The position numbers and the translations under genes are program-made. DNA of 64,000 bases from Mycobacterium sp. SMC-8 (GTDB lineage Bacteria; Actinomycetota; Actinomycetes; Mycobacteriales; Mycobacteriaceae): assembly GCF_025263565.1 (NCBI RefSeq), contig NZ_CP079865.1:6014001-6078000 (forward strand). The letters run 5' to 3'. Each line of letters begins with the position of its first letter. Position 1 is the stretch's first letter. This document shows positions 17,535-26,985 of this stretch, piece by piece. Below the pieces are notes generated by a model. That model was not told the DNA's origin. It ran no database searches and was given only the letters and a program-made list of their open reading frames with translations.

Positions 17535-18815
17535 ATGACCGATTTCGACACCATCGACTACTTCACCGACCCCTCCCTGGTGCCTGACCCCCACCCGTAC
17601 TTCGATCATCTGCGCAGCAAGTGCCCGGTGACACAGGAGCCGAACTATGGCGTGCTCGCGGTCACCGGCTACGAGGAGGCCGCCGTCGTGCTTAAGGACG
17701 CCGACACCTTCTCGTCGTGTATCGCCGTCGCCGGACCGTTCCCGCCGCTGCCGTTCACCCCCGAAGGTGACGACATCACCGACCAGATCACCGCGCACCG
17801 GCCGCAGATGCCGATGTTCGAGCACATGGTCACGATGGACCCGCCCGACCACACCAACGCCCGCTCTCTGCTGAACCGACTCCTGACGCCCAGCCGGCTC
17901 AAGGAGAACGAGGACTTCATGTGGCGGCTGGCCGACGAGGTTCTCGACGACTTCATCGCCGCGGGCCGCTGCGAGTTTCTGACCGCCTACGCAAAACCGT
18001 TCTCACTCCTGGTCATTGCCGACATGCTGGGAGTCCCCGAGGCTGACCACGAGGAGTTCCGCACCGTGCTGGGCGCGCCCCGTCCGGGCGCCAACGTCGG
18101 CTCGCTCGATCACAGCGACTTGGTCGGCACCAACCCGCTGGAGTGGCTCGACGAGAAGTTCATCGGCTATCTGGAGGACCGCCGGGAAAATCCGCGCGAC
18201 GACGTGCTCACGGCGTTGGCCACGGCCAAGTACCCGGACGGCTCGACACCCCCGGTGATCGAAGTGGTCCGGTCGGCCACCTTCCTGTTCGCCGCCGGCC
18301 AGGAGACCACCACCAAATTGCTCACCGCCTCCCTGCGCGTGCTCGGTGACCATCCCGAGGTCCAGGAGCGTCTGCGCCGCGACCGCAGCCGCATCCCGGT
18401 GTTCATCGAGGAGGCGTTGCGGATGGACGCTCCGGTCAAGAGCCAGTTCCGGTTGGCCAAGAAGAACACCACGGTCGGTGACGTGGACGTTCCGGCGGGC
18501 ACCACGCTGATGGTGTGCCCGGGGGCGGTGAACCGCGATCCCGGTCGGTTCGAGCATCCGCACGAATTCGACCTCGACCGCAAGAATGTGCGTGAGCACA
18601 TCGCGTTCGGCCGCGGTGTGCACTCGTGCCCGGGCGGCCCGCTGGCACGCGTGGAGGGTCGCGTGTCCATCGAACGGATCCTGGACCGGATGTCGGACAT
18701 CGCGATCGACGAGGAGCTGCACGGCCCTCCGGGTGCGCGTCGCTACAACTATGAGCCGACGTTCATCCTGCGCGGGCTCACCGAACTGAACATCACCTTC
18801 AACCCGGTTCGTTAG
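17535..18815 (+). CDS. Cytochrome P450
   Basis: A 426-residue soluble bacterial P450. The I-helix oxygen-activation motif reads AAGQETTT, the K-helix is EEALR (ExxR), and the heme loop is FGRGVHSCPGGPLAR with Cys at residue 365. ATG at 17535 has GGGAGG 8 bases upstream. No ferredoxin is directly adjacent, so it must borrow one of the four small ferredoxins in the window or elsewhere. It is closely similar in layout to the P450 at 54983-56260 (SRLKENEDFMW versus KRLKENEDAMW), so they look like paralogues. Substrate unknown; regulated probably by the divergent TetR protein. Confidence 0.9.
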   Translation: MTDFDTIDYFTDPSLVPDPHPYFDHLRSKCPVTQEPNYGVLAVTGYEEAAVVLKDADTFSSCIAVAGPFPPLPFTPEGDDITDQITAHRPQMPMFEHMVTMDPPDHTNARSLLNRLLTPSRLKENEDFMWRLADEVLDDFIAAGRCEFLTAYAKPFSLLVIADMLGVPEADHEEFRTVLGAPRPGANVGSLDHSDLVGTNPLEWLDEKFIGYLEDRRENPRDDVLTALATAKYPDGSTPPVIEVVRSATFLFAAGQETTTKLLTASLRVLGDHPEVQERLRRDRSRIPVFIEEALRMDAPVKSQFRLAKKNTTVGDVDVPAGTTLMVCPGAVNRDPGRFEHPHEFDLDRKNVREHIAFGRGVHSCPGGPLARVEGRVSIERILDRMSDIAIDEELHGPPGARRYNYEPTFILRGLTELNITFNPVR

Positions 18816-18867
18816 CGGGAGCCGCGATTCCGGCACGCGCACCGAAGCCTCGTTCTAAAATTCGAAA

Positions 18868-19308
18868 ATGGTGTTCTGCAAAGCGGTTCCGATCGTCGCT
18901 GCGTCCGTGACCGGACTGGTCACGGCCGGAGTCGTCATCACGGGTGGCACGGCCGGCGCGCAACCCCCACTGCATCACGTCAAGTACACGGTCGGCGCGA
19001 GCCAGGACATCGTCAACGCGGAGATCTACTACCGCGAGAAGGATCCGCCGAACTGGGGCGAGTACAGCCACAACCCGTACCTGTACACGCCCAATCAGGA
19101 AGCTACCCTCGGCCCGAACAAGCCCTGGGTGTTCGAGACCTGGCTGGCGGACCCGGCGCAGTGGTCCCTCGTTGTGGTGGGCCTGCCGACGGCGCAGACG
19201 CCCGCATTGGCCGATCCCGGGTTCGTATGCGAACTGCAGGTCGACGGCGTCGTCGTCGCGACGGATTCAGGCCTTAGGGGCGCGCTCTGCTCGCAGCGCC
19301 CCTGGTAG
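18868..19308 (+). CDS. Small secreted protein, possibly MmpS-like fold
   Basis: A 146-residue predicted exported protein. The first 31 residues form a signal peptide (hydrophobic VPIVAASVTGLVTAGVV, cleavage near AGA-Q). The mature part (YTVGASQDIVNAEIYY, then NKPWVFETWL, and FVCELQVDGVVVATDSG with a final Cys) follows the pattern of MmpS C-terminal domains, but no mmpL gene is nearby. Function unknown. It could be periplasmic and serve the adjacent lipid-import system; this is context only. Confidence 0.65.
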   Translation: MVFCKAVPIVAASVTGLVTAGVVITGGTAGAQPPLHHVKYTVGASQDIVNAEIYYREKDPPNWGEYSHNPYLYTPNQEATLGPNKPWVFETWLADPAQWSLVVVGLPTAQTPALADPGFVCELQVDGVVVATDSGLRGALCSQRPW

Positions 19309-19322
19309 GCCACCTCGCCCAA

Positions 19323-19751
19323 TCACTGAGGAGGTGGATTGCCACCGCCGACCGAGACATCGCCGCGCGCCCAGTAGGAGCGATTGTTTTTGGCGATGCA
19401 TGTCAGGAACAGCCCGTCCGGCGCCTGCGCCACCTGACCGTCGAGCGCCGGGCACAAGTCGCCTTCGTTCTTGATCCCGTGCATTTCCGGTGAGCGGAAC
19501 CAGCGCGGCTCGTAGCGCCGTGGCGACCCGCAGAACACCAGCCGACCCCAGTCCGTCACTCCGAACGCGTAATAAGTGGTGTTGGCGCAATAGGACCCAA
19601 GAACCACATTGGGCATGATCCCAGGTGTGCAGTTCGGATAGTTGCACGCTTCGCCGGGCGGTGGTGGGGGCGGCTGAGCCGCGGCGGGTGGAGCGGAGAT
19701 CAGCACGGCGGGGGCCGCTACGGCAGCGAGCGCTGCGACGAGAGATCGCAT
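19323..19751 (-). CDS. Small secreted Pro-rich protein of unknown function
   Basis: A 142-residue predicted exported protein with a signal peptide (MRSLVAALAAVAAPAVLISA, cleavage near AAA-Q), a short polyproline run, and a mature domain with several Cys (YPNCTPG, GSYCANTTYYAF, LVFCGSP, DLCPALDG, LTCIAKNN) that probably form disulphides. I do not recognise the family beyond mycobacterial small secreted proteins. A degenerate GAGAAT-type repeat at 19772-19786 sits in the promoter region it shares with the gene at 19830. Confidence 0.65.
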   Translation of the reverse strand: MRSLVAALAAVAAPAVLISAPPAAAQPPPPPPGEACNYPNCTPGIMPNVVLGSYCANTTYYAFGVTDWGRLVFCGSPRRYEPRWFRSPEMHGIKNEGDLCPALDGQVAQAPDGLFLTCIAKNNRSYWARGDVSVGGGNPPPQ

Positions 19752-19771
19752 CCTGACATTTTCCCATGCCC

Positions 19772-19786
19772 CAGAACGAAATTCTC
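19772..19786. promoter_or_regulatory. Degenerate GAGAAT-type repeat between divergent secreted-protein genes
   Basis: CAGAAC-GAA-ATTCTC; 4 of 6 arm positions pair, with one arm perfect. It lies 20 bases from the leftward gene's start and 43 bases from the rightward gene's start. Confidence 0.4.
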
Positions 19787-19829
19787 GCTTTTGGAGAGCT
19801 CTACTCTGAGCACCATTAGGCTAGAACCC

Positions 19830-20354
19830 ATGCGCGCTACACGTTTGGTCAGTGGATTCGCCGCGACGGCCCTCGCCGTACTGGGAAGCCTGAACTTCAC
19901 TCCCGCCGCGCACGCGGACGACCCGGAGTGGGGCGTCAACCTCAGCGGAACGTGGCGCGTCTACTCCGACGGTGACTGGGCACGCACCAACCAGGTGAAG
20001 ATCAAGCAGCAGTCCGTCCTCGAGACGTGGACGATCAACATGACCTGTGTCAGCCCGATCGAATGCACGGGTGAGGTCAAGAGCTCGCTCGGGTGGACCG
20101 GGCCGATCAGGCTCGACGACTTCTACTTCGTCGAGCACGTTGTCCCGAACTGGATGCCTTGTCCCAATGGGACTTTCGCCACCGGCTATCAGAAGTTCCT
20201 GCTATGGGGAATGGATCCCCCCACCCAGCGCCGAATCAAGAGGAACATGACCACGATCGCGGGCCGCAACATGACCAAAAGCGACAGCGGTGCCTGCGGG
20301 GTCAATCTGTCGAAGGTGATCGAGTTGCCGGTGCGGATGGACCGAATCTCCTAG
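19830..20354 (+). CDS. Small secreted protein of unknown function
   Basis: A 174-residue predicted exported protein. The signal peptide covers about 1-28 (RLVSGFAATALAVLGSL, cleavage near AHA-D). The mature part (NLSGTWRVYSDGDWARTNQ, CVSPIECTGEV, PNWMPCPNG, SGACGVN) has a Trp-rich beta pattern with paired Cys, seen also in other mycobacterial small secreted proteins. Function unknown. ATG at 19830 begins the signal peptide directly. It converges on mceF with a 24-base gap. Confidence 0.65.
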   Translation: MRATRLVSGFAATALAVLGSLNFTPAAHADDPEWGVNLSGTWRVYSDGDWARTNQVKIKQQSVLETWTINMTCVSPIECTGEVKSSLGWTGPIRLDDFYFVEHVVPNWMPCPNGTFATGYQKFLLWGMDPPTQRRIKRNMTTIAGRNMTKSDSGACGVNLSKVIELPVRMDRIS

Positions 20355-20378
20355 ACCGCGCCGGCTCTCGACGATCCG

Positions 20379-22049
20379 TCACATCGGCAGCAGGTCCTGC
20401 CACGACTTCGGCACACTCCCCGCTGCCACATTCGTGACCTGATGCATCGATCCGTCCGGCGCCAGGTACTCCCCCGTCTGCGGGTTGTACTGCGCCGTTC
20501 CGACAGTGGGTATCCCAGAACCGTGGCCGCCGAAGGCGCTTGGCGCGGCCGGGACCGCGCCGGGAGGCGGCGCCGGTGCCACGGGTACGGCCTGCCCCGG
20601 CGGCAGCGGTGCCGGAGGAAGGATAGGCGGCTGCGCCGGTGGCGGCGCCCCCGGAACCATCGGGGCGGGCGCACCGACAGGAAACGGGGGTGTGCCGGGC
20701 TCCGACACCGGTGGCGTGCCCGCCCGCACCGCCCCCGGCGGCAGCGGCGACCCTTCGACCGGGGTGTAGATCCGGTCCGGTCCCTCGACGAACGAATCGA
20801 TCGGGACGCCCTGAGACACCAGGTTCGGGTCGAACGGGTACGGCCCCGTGATGTGGTTGCGGATCGCGGTGGGCACGAATCCCCTGGGATCGTTGCAGAG
20901 TTCCACGGTGGGAGCCCGTTTGCCGGGGTGTTCAATGCACGGGTAGTTGCGTGCACCGCGAACATTCATCGGCGAATCCTGCGGCAGTTTGCAATACAGG
21001 CCGTCCGGGGTGTCGATCGTGGTTTCGTCCTCCGGCGAACGCCACTGCGTCGACGGTAGGAACCCGACGGTGCACGGATTCGGGTCGCTGATCGTCAGCG
21101 CGAAATCACCCATCGGCAGACCTGTCGGGCTGTTCTGCGGCAGGCCGAAGGACTGCTGGGCGGCAATGATGCCGGGGAACAGCACGAGAAGCTGTTCGAT
21201 CGCGGGATTGTAGGTGAGCAAGGTCTGCCCCACGGTGCTCAGATTGGCCAACAGGATCGGCAGCGTCGGCTTCACCTGATTGAGTAACGTGCTGACCTCT
21301 TGCGCGAATCCGGGGCCATTCTGCAGGAGCGCACGGACCTGTGGGTCATTCTGGACGACCTGCGCCGAAACACCGTTCAAACTGGCTGCCCAAGTCCGGA
21401 TCGCATCGGTGGTCTCGGCCTGTGAATCGATGAGTGGACGGCTGTCGTCGATCAGCGAGCGCATCTGGTCGGAGACGCCGTTGACGTCGTCGGTCACCTG
21501 TGCAGCCGAGTCGAGCAGCGATCCGAAGTCGGGTCCCGCGCCGTTGAACGCCTTGAAAGTTTCGTCGAGCAGGTCGGGAATCCGGTCCTTCGGGAGGCTG
21601 TCGACCAACGCGCTCAACTGATCGAGCATCGGGCCGACCCGCTGCGGCACGGACGTCGCAGTCACCGGGATTCGCGAGCCGTCTTCGAGGAATGGCCCGT
21701 CATCGGTTGCCGGTCGCAGATCTACGTACTGCTCACCGACCGCGGACACACTGCGCACCTCAGCCCGCAGGTTGGCAGGGATCTTGGGCGAAGTATCAAG
21801 GGACAGTGTGGCTTCGGCCCCCCTCTCGGTCAACGCTACGCTGGTGACCTTGCCGACCTGGACGCCGCGGTAGGTCACGTTGCTGAACCGGTAGAGACCG
21901 CCCGACTCGGGCAATTCCAGAGTCACGGCGAGCCGGCCTACTCCCAGCAGCGTGGGCACCTGCATGTAGGTGAACAGCATCACCGCCACGCCGACTATCG
22001 ACGCAATGGTGAAAATGATCAGCTGGTTTCGGACGAAGCGGGTGAGCAT
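20379..22049 (-). CDS. mceF: Mce-family protein MceF
   Basis: A 556-residue cell-envelope lipid-binding protein, the last of six Mce subunits. One N-terminal membrane anchor (about 8-30) is followed by the MCE/MlaD domain (LYRFSNVTYRGVQVGKVTSVALTERGAEATL) and a long helical region thought to form the transport tube. The C-terminal 130 residues are Pro-rich and low in complexity. ATG at 22049 shares one base with the mceE stop (TGATG). The specific mce paralogue group was not assigned. Confidence 0.93.
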   Translation of the reverse strand: MLTRFVRNQLIIFTIASIVGVAVMLFTYMQVPTLLGVGRLAVTLELPESGGLYRFSNVTYRGVQVGKVTSVALTERGAEATLSLDTSPKIPANLRAEVRSVSAVGEQYVDLRPATDDGPFLEDGSRIPVTATSVPQRVGPMLDQLSALVDSLPKDRIPDLLDETFKAFNGAGPDFGSLLDSAAQVTDDVNGVSDQMRSLIDDSRPLIDSQAETTDAIRTWAASLNGVSAQVVQNDPQVRALLQNGPGFAQEVSTLLNQVKPTLPILLANLSTVGQTLLTYNPAIEQLLVLFPGIIAAQQSFGLPQNSPTGLPMGDFALTISDPNPCTVGFLPSTQWRSPEDETTIDTPDGLYCKLPQDSPMNVRGARNYPCIEHPGKRAPTVELCNDPRGFVPTAIRNHITGPYPFDPNLVSQGVPIDSFVEGPDRIYTPVEGSPLPPGAVRAGTPPVSEPGTPPFPVGAPAPMVPGAPPPAQPPILPPAPLPPGQAVPVAPAPPPGAVPAAPSAFGGHGSGIPTVGTAQYNPQTGEYLAPDGSMHQVTNVAAGSVPKSWQDLLPM

Positions 22050-23389
22050 CAGCCACCTCCTCCAGGTGTCGGCACCGCAGGTGCAGGCGGCGCATCGGGT
22101 GGTGGCGGCGTCCGCCCCGCGTACGGGCCGGCGAAAATCTGGTCACCGCGCAGTGGTTGCGCCTGTGGCAGCCACGGCGCGGCCGGAGGCGGCGGCAGCA
22201 CCGGCAGGATCGGCTCGGCAGGGATGACAGGCGCCGGCGCGGGAGCGGCACCCTCGGCCGGCACCGGCACAGCCTCTTGCGGAGGAGGCGCAACCCCGAA
22301 ATTCAATGGATTGTAGGCATAGTTCAAGTAGTACGGATCACCCGGCGCGGGAATCAGTTTCGCGTTCTCGTCACCCCACCGCGTCCCCAGGAGCAGCGTC
22401 TTCTTCAGGCGTGGATAGGTGATGTCGAAAATTGCGTACAGGTTGATGAAGTCGCCTTTGGTGATGCGATCGGCGAACGTCGGCCCGTACGGGAACGCGC
22501 TGGCCCACAGCACCGCCTCATTCAGATCGGGTCCGATGTCCGCGAGCGCACCCAGGACGGGGCCGAGGTTCTCCAGGTTCTTGACGAGATCGTCGCCCGC
22601 GTCGTTCACGAGTTGGGTGGCGGTATCGCTGAACGTGCCGAGCCGATCGAGCGCGGTGGTGAAGGTCGGCCGCTCCCTGATCAGTACGTCGATTGCCGGT
22701 GGGATCTCTTCAAGCGCCCGGTCGATCACCTCACGCTGATCGGCGAATGTTCCTGCCACGCGGCGCAACTGCTGTATAGAGGCGATGATGTTCTCGCGCT
22801 GCTCGGCGAGGACGCCGACGAAATTGTCCAGCCTGGTGAGCAGTTCGCGAATTTCGGGCTCACGCCCTGACAGCGCGGTGTTCATGTTGTGGATGACGTC
22901 GCCGATCTGGCCCAGGCCGCCTCCGTTGGCGACAGTGGACAACGACGACAGAGTCTGCTCGGTGGTCGGATACGTGGACGACGAGTTCAGCGGGAGGGTG
23001 GATCCCGGTTCGAGCCGTCCGGACGGCTTGTCCCCCAGCGGTGGGTTCAGCGCCAGGTGCATCGACCCCAGCAGGCTGGTCTGCCCCACAGTCGCCACGG
23101 CATTCGCCGGAACCACCACATCGGGCTTCACCGAGATCTCTACCTCGGCGTGCCAATTCTGCACGGTCATCTTGCCCACGCTGCCGACGACGACGTCGTC
23201 AATCATGACCGGCGAATTCGACTCCAGCGTGGCGACATTGGGCACCTGAACGTGGTAGGTAATCGCGTCGGGACCCCGCCCCACCGCCCCCGGCAGCGGC
23301 AGAGAGTTCACCCCCTGAAATGCACAGCCTGAAAGGGACAGAGCGACAGCACAACCGACCACTGTCAACTGCTTCATACCGCTTCTCAT
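22049..23389 (-). CDS. mceE: Mce-family lipoprotein MceE
   Basis: A 446-residue Mce lipoprotein. The N-terminus MKQLTVVGCAVALSLSGCAF contains the lipobox LSGC, so the mature protein should be acylated. The MCE domain follows (ITYHVQVPNVATLESNSPVMIDDVVVGSV), then helices and a Pro-rich tail. ATG at 23389 overlaps the mceD stop by four bases (ATGA); an internal ATG at 23377 is an alternative that starts closer to the signal peptide. Confidence 0.93.
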   Translation of the reverse strand: MRSGMKQLTVVGCAVALSLSGCAFQGVNSLPLPGAVGRGPDAITYHVQVPNVATLESNSPVMIDDVVVGSVGKMTVQNWHAEVEISVKPDVVVPANAVATVGQTSLLGSMHLALNPPLGDKPSGRLEPGSTLPLNSSSTYPTTEQTLSSLSTVANGGGLGQIGDVIHNMNTALSGREPEIRELLTRLDNFVGVLAEQRENIIASIQQLRRVAGTFADQREVIDRALEEIPPAIDVLIRERPTFTTALDRLGTFSDTATQLVNDAGDDLVKNLENLGPVLGALADIGPDLNEAVLWASAFPYGPTFADRITKGDFINLYAIFDITYPRLKKTLLLGTRWGDENAKLIPAPGDPYYLNYAYNPLNFGVAPPPQEAVPVPAEGAAPAPAPVIPAEPILPVLPPPPAAPWLPQAQPLRGDQIFAGPYAGRTPPPPDAPPAPAVPTPGGGG

Positions 23390-24873
23390 GATGGCGGCAT
23401 CCCTTCCGCAGGCAATAGGGGCGCGTCGGGTGGCACCGGCGCCGCCGGAGCGGGCGTGGAGGGCAGCAGCAGCCCATCGACTGTCTGTGCCGGGATGTTC
23501 GACTGAATGTTGGGCGGCCCCGGAATCGGTGCACCGGGGTACAACGCCGGTGACGGCGTCGCCGGAGCATCGGGATCCGGCTGGTAGATCCCTGGCGGTC
23601 CGGGCGGTGCGCCCCACCCCGGCGGCGGCGGGATGTCGCCGGAACCCGTGTATGCGGACACGGTCGGTGGTATCTCGGCCGGATCGCCCGGTCCCACGCC
23701 TCCCGGCGCGAGCTTGGGATCGGTGTAGATCAACCGCTCAGGACTCACCGCCGGCCGCAAGTACGCGTTGATAGGGAACGGCAGATTGTGAATGGGTACC
23801 GAGCGCAACGCGGGTCCGAGGTACTGCGAGCAGAGCTTGGCGGTCTCGGGCGCGGTCGTGTTGGCGACAGCGCCGATGAGACCGCACACGAACCACACCG
23901 GGTTCGAGAAGTTGGATACCGAGAAAGCGCCGGTCACCGACCCGCCGTTCGGGTAATAGATGTTCTCGAAGTTCGCGATCGCATTTGGCGTGATGTGGAG
24001 GACGTTCTCGAGCGCCAACTTGTTGTCGGCAAGCACCTGCATGACCTGACCGAGGCTGCGGATCTGTTCGGTGGTCTGGTCCCTGCTGCCGACCACGAAC
24101 CGCTGTACCTCACCGATGGCGAAGGACAGGTCGGTCAGGGCGGCGTCGAGGTCGGACCGGCTGTCGTTGACAACGCTGGTCAGCGTGGCGAGACGGTTCT
24201 GGAACAGGACGATCTGGTCCTTGCTGTCGCGCAGCGCGGACACGAACACCTGCAGGTTCTTGATGATGTCGACGATGTTGCCGCTGCCCTCGGCGAAGAT
24301 CCGCGCCACACCGGAGAGTTGCCGCAGCGTTTCGCGCAGTTTCTCCCCGTTGCCTTCCATCGCATTGGCGGCGCTGTCGACGAAGCGCGAGATCGATGTT
24401 CCGTTCACTCCGGTCTGTGGGCCCAATTCCTCTGAGAGGCGCATCAATTGAGTTTTGACTTCATCCCATTCGACCGGGACCGCGGTCTGGTTCTCGGGGA
24501 TGACGCCCCCGTCGTCCATCGTCGGCCCGCCGCCGTCCCGGTAGGCCGGGGTGAGCTGGACATAGCGAGCGGCCACCAGGTTCTGCGCCACGATGACGGC
24601 CTTCGCGTCGGCGGGGACGGGCACTCCCCTGTCGACCTTGAGCGTCATCTTCGTCAGCGTGCCCTCAGGCTCGATCTTGTCGATCGAGCCGACCTTGACG
24701 CCCGACACCCGCACCTCGTCGCCCGGATAGATCGCGGTCGCCGTCGGGAAGTAGGCCGTGATGGTCTTCGGGCCGAAGAACACCTGCCGGACGAGGAAGG
24801 CCGCGCCGGCGATCAGCAGAATGGCCAGCACGATCGCCGTGCCCGCCACCAGCCGCTTACGGGTTGCCATCAT
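23386..24873 (-). CDS. mceD: Mce-family protein MceD
   Basis: A 495-residue Mce subunit with an N-terminal membrane helix (about 9-28), the MCE domain (ITAYFPTATAIYPGDEVRVSGVKVGSIDKI), a long alpha-helical region (about 150-330) and a Pro-rich C-terminus. ATG at 24873 (or the next ATG, 24870) overlaps the mceC stop by 14-17 bases. An upstream in-frame extension lies inside mceC and is not credible. Confidence 0.92.
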   Translation of the reverse strand: MMATRKRLVAGTAIVLAILLIAGAAFLVRQVFFGPKTITAYFPTATAIYPGDEVRVSGVKVGSIDKIEPEGTLTKMTLKVDRGVPVPADAKAVIVAQNLVAARYVQLTPAYRDGGGPTMDDGGVIPENQTAVPVEWDEVKTQLMRLSEELGPQTGVNGTSISRFVDSAANAMEGNGEKLRETLRQLSGVARIFAEGSGNIVDIIKNLQVFVSALRDSKDQIVLFQNRLATLTSVVNDSRSDLDAALTDLSFAIGEVQRFVVGSRDQTTEQIRSLGQVMQVLADNKLALENVLHITPNAIANFENIYYPNGGSVTGAFSVSNFSNPVWFVCGLIGAVANTTAPETAKLCSQYLGPALRSVPIHNLPFPINAYLRPAVSPERLIYTDPKLAPGGVGPGDPAEIPPTVSAYTGSGDIPPPPGWGAPPGPPGIYQPDPDAPATPSPALYPGAPIPGPPNIQSNIPAQTVDGLLLPSTPAPAAPVPPDAPLLPAEGMPPS

Positions 24874-25960
24874 TGGGGAGGTCTCCAGGCTGCGGAAGGC
24901 TGTTGACAGGGAACGGGAGTTCAGCTCGCGGTCCGGCGTTGTCCGGCGGCTGCCCCTGTTCGACACCGCGCCGGAATCCGAAGGCGTATTCCAGGAACGG
25001 CTGCAACAGCTGTGCGGGTTGGATGTTCGGAATCAGCGCGTTGTAATACGCACCGTTGGAGACGATCTCACCCTGCGTGAGGTAGTACTTCGCCGCACCC
25101 GGGAGCATCTTGGCGAGGTTGTCGCGGTTCCTCTCCAACATGCGCGTCACGTTGTTGAGCCGTTCCAGCGCCGGCGCGAGTTCTGCTTCGTTGTCGGCGA
25201 CCAAACCCGACAACTGCTGCGACACCGTCGAGATGTTGGCGAGCAGGCTCGTGATCGCGTAGCGACGGTCATTGAGCACTGCCAGTAGGTCGTTGGAGTT
25301 GAGGATCAGCGCGTTGACCTGCCTGCTGCGCTCGGAGAAGATCCCGGTCACCTCTCCGGCGGTCCGGAGTAGTTCGGCGAGGCTTTCGTTACGGCTGTTG
25401 AGCGACTGGGACAGCCGCGACAAGCCGTCGAACGTCGGGCCAAGTTGTGGTGCGATCTGGTCCAGCGTCTCAGACAGGGTGTCCAGTGACTGGTTCAGCG
25501 CACCGGTGTCGGTGTCGGCGGTGTTTTCGGTCAACTCACTCACTGCATCCGTCAATGAGTACGGCGACGATGTCCGACTCGTCGGAATCACGTGCTGCGG
25601 ATCGAGGGTGCCGCTGCCCTGGGAGTCGAGCGCGAGGACACGCTCACCCAGCAGCGTTCCGGTGCGGATATGGGCCGTGGTGTCGGAGCCCAGCGCGTAC
25701 TTGCCGCCGATGGTGAACCCGACGAGTGCGTCGCCGTTTTCGAGCTTGATCGACGATACGGAGCCGACCTTGATGCCGGATACGGTGACGTCGTTGCCGA
25801 CGGTGAGGCCGCCGGCTTCGGTGAACAGTGCCTGGTAACGAACTGCCGTCGCCCAGGACATCAGTCGTTCCGGCTGCAGGCCGACGGTGATGACCAGGAT
25901 GATCAAGACAACGCCGATGAAGCCTGCCTTGGCGAGTTGAGAACCGCGGTATTTGAGCAT
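24857..25960 (-). CDS. mceC: Mce-family protein MceC
   Basis: A 367-residue Mce subunit. MLKYRGSQLAKAGFIGVVLIILVITV is the usual MceC N-terminus with its membrane helix, followed by the MCE domain (YQALFTEAGGLTVGNDVTVSGIKVGSVSSI). ATG at 25960 shares one base with the mceB stop (TAATG). It ends shortly after the helical region, with only a short Pro-containing tail. Confidence 0.93.
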   Translation of the reverse strand: MLKYRGSQLAKAGFIGVVLIILVITVGLQPERLMSWATAVRYQALFTEAGGLTVGNDVTVSGIKVGSVSSIKLENGDALVGFTIGGKYALGSDTTAHIRTGTLLGERVLALDSQGSGTLDPQHVIPTSRTSSPYSLTDAVSELTENTADTDTGALNQSLDTLSETLDQIAPQLGPTFDGLSRLSQSLNSRNESLAELLRTAGEVTGIFSERSRQVNALILNSNDLLAVLNDRRYAITSLLANISTVSQQLSGLVADNEAELAPALERLNNVTRMLERNRDNLAKMLPGAAKYYLTQGEIVSNGAYYNALIPNIQPAQLLQPFLEYAFGFRRGVEQGQPPDNAGPRAELPFPVNSLPQPGDLPNDGNP

Positions 25961-26985
25961 TACTCGTCCACGCACCTTCCCTCTTCTTGCTTGATCCAGG
26001 GGAAGACCACCGTGCGTCCCTCCAGATCACTGGCGCGGAAGGTGATACCGCAGATGTAGTACGGGAACCATGCGCCGTACGACCCGACACGAGCGAGCTT
26101 GCGGTAGATCTCGGGCAGACGCTGAAGCGTCGCGTCGAGTCGATCCAGATCGTTGTCCACCAGCGGCGCAAGCCTGTTCAGCTCGTCGACGGTGTTGGCC
26201 AACGGTGCCCGGCCCCTGCCGAGCAGGTCCGCCAGCGATGCGGTGCCGTTGTCCAAAGCCGTGATAGCGGTGCCGATCGGATCCCGGTCGGCCGTCAGTC
26301 CGCTGACCAGCTGTTCGAGTTTGTCGATCGCACCCGAGAATTCGTCGCCGTCTTTGGCGAGCGTGTCGAGCACCGTACGCAGGTCGACGACCAACTCCTC
26401 GATGACCTGATTGTTGTCGGCCAGCGAGTTGCTGAACGACGATGTTCTGGAGAACAAGGAGTCCAGTGTTCCTCCCTGTCCCTGGAGTATCTGGATCAGC
26501 GACGATGTCAGCCCGTTGACGTCTTCGGGATTGAGACCCTGGATCACCGGTTTGAGCCCGCCGAGCAGCACGTCGAGATCGAGGGCCGGAGCGGTCCGGT
26601 CCTCGGGGATCTGTCCTCCTGCAGGGACGATCTGGTTGGAGTCGGGTGTGTCAATCAGTTCCAGATAGCGGTCTCCGACCAGGTTCAGATAGCGGATCGC
26701 GGCGTTGGTTCCGGTCGTCAGCACGGTGTTGCGGTCGGCGTCGAAGGTCACCAGCACACTGCGGTCGGCCTGCAGTTCGACGTCTTTGACGGTGCCGACC
26801 CGGATACCGGCGATCCGCACGGTATCTCCGGATTTCAGTCGGGACGCGTCCTTGAAGACCGCGGTGTATTCGTTGGCCGCACCGGTTCTGGTGTCGCTGA
26901 ACACCAGAAACAGGAAGGCGGTCAACATGGCCATCACGAGGCCGAAGATCGTGAACTTAATGAGGGTGCCGGTGGAGCGCGTCAT
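25960..26985 (-). CDS. mceB: Mce-family protein MceB
   Basis: A 341-residue Mce subunit with an N-terminal anchor (IKFTIFGLVMAMLTAFLFLVF), the MCE domain (EYTAVFKDASRLKSGDTVRIAGIRVGTVKDV) and the conserved MceB C-terminus (YGAWFPYYICGITFRASD). ATG at 26985 overlaps the mceA stop by four bases (ATGA). Confidence 0.93.
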   Translation of the reverse strand: MTRSTGTLIKFTIFGLVMAMLTAFLFLVFSDTRTGAANEYTAVFKDASRLKSGDTVRIAGIRVGTVKDVELQADRSVLVTFDADRNTVLTTGTNAAIRYLNLVGDRYLELIDTPDSNQIVPAGGQIPEDRTAPALDLDVLLGGLKPVIQGLNPEDVNGLTSSLIQILQGQGGTLDSLFSRTSSFSNSLADNNQVIEELVVDLRTVLDTLAKDGDEFSGAIDKLEQLVSGLTADRDPIGTAITALDNGTASLADLLGRGRAPLANTVDELNRLAPLVDNDLDRLDATLQRLPEIYRKLARVGSYGAWFPYYICGITFRASDLEGRTVVFPWIKQEEGRCVDE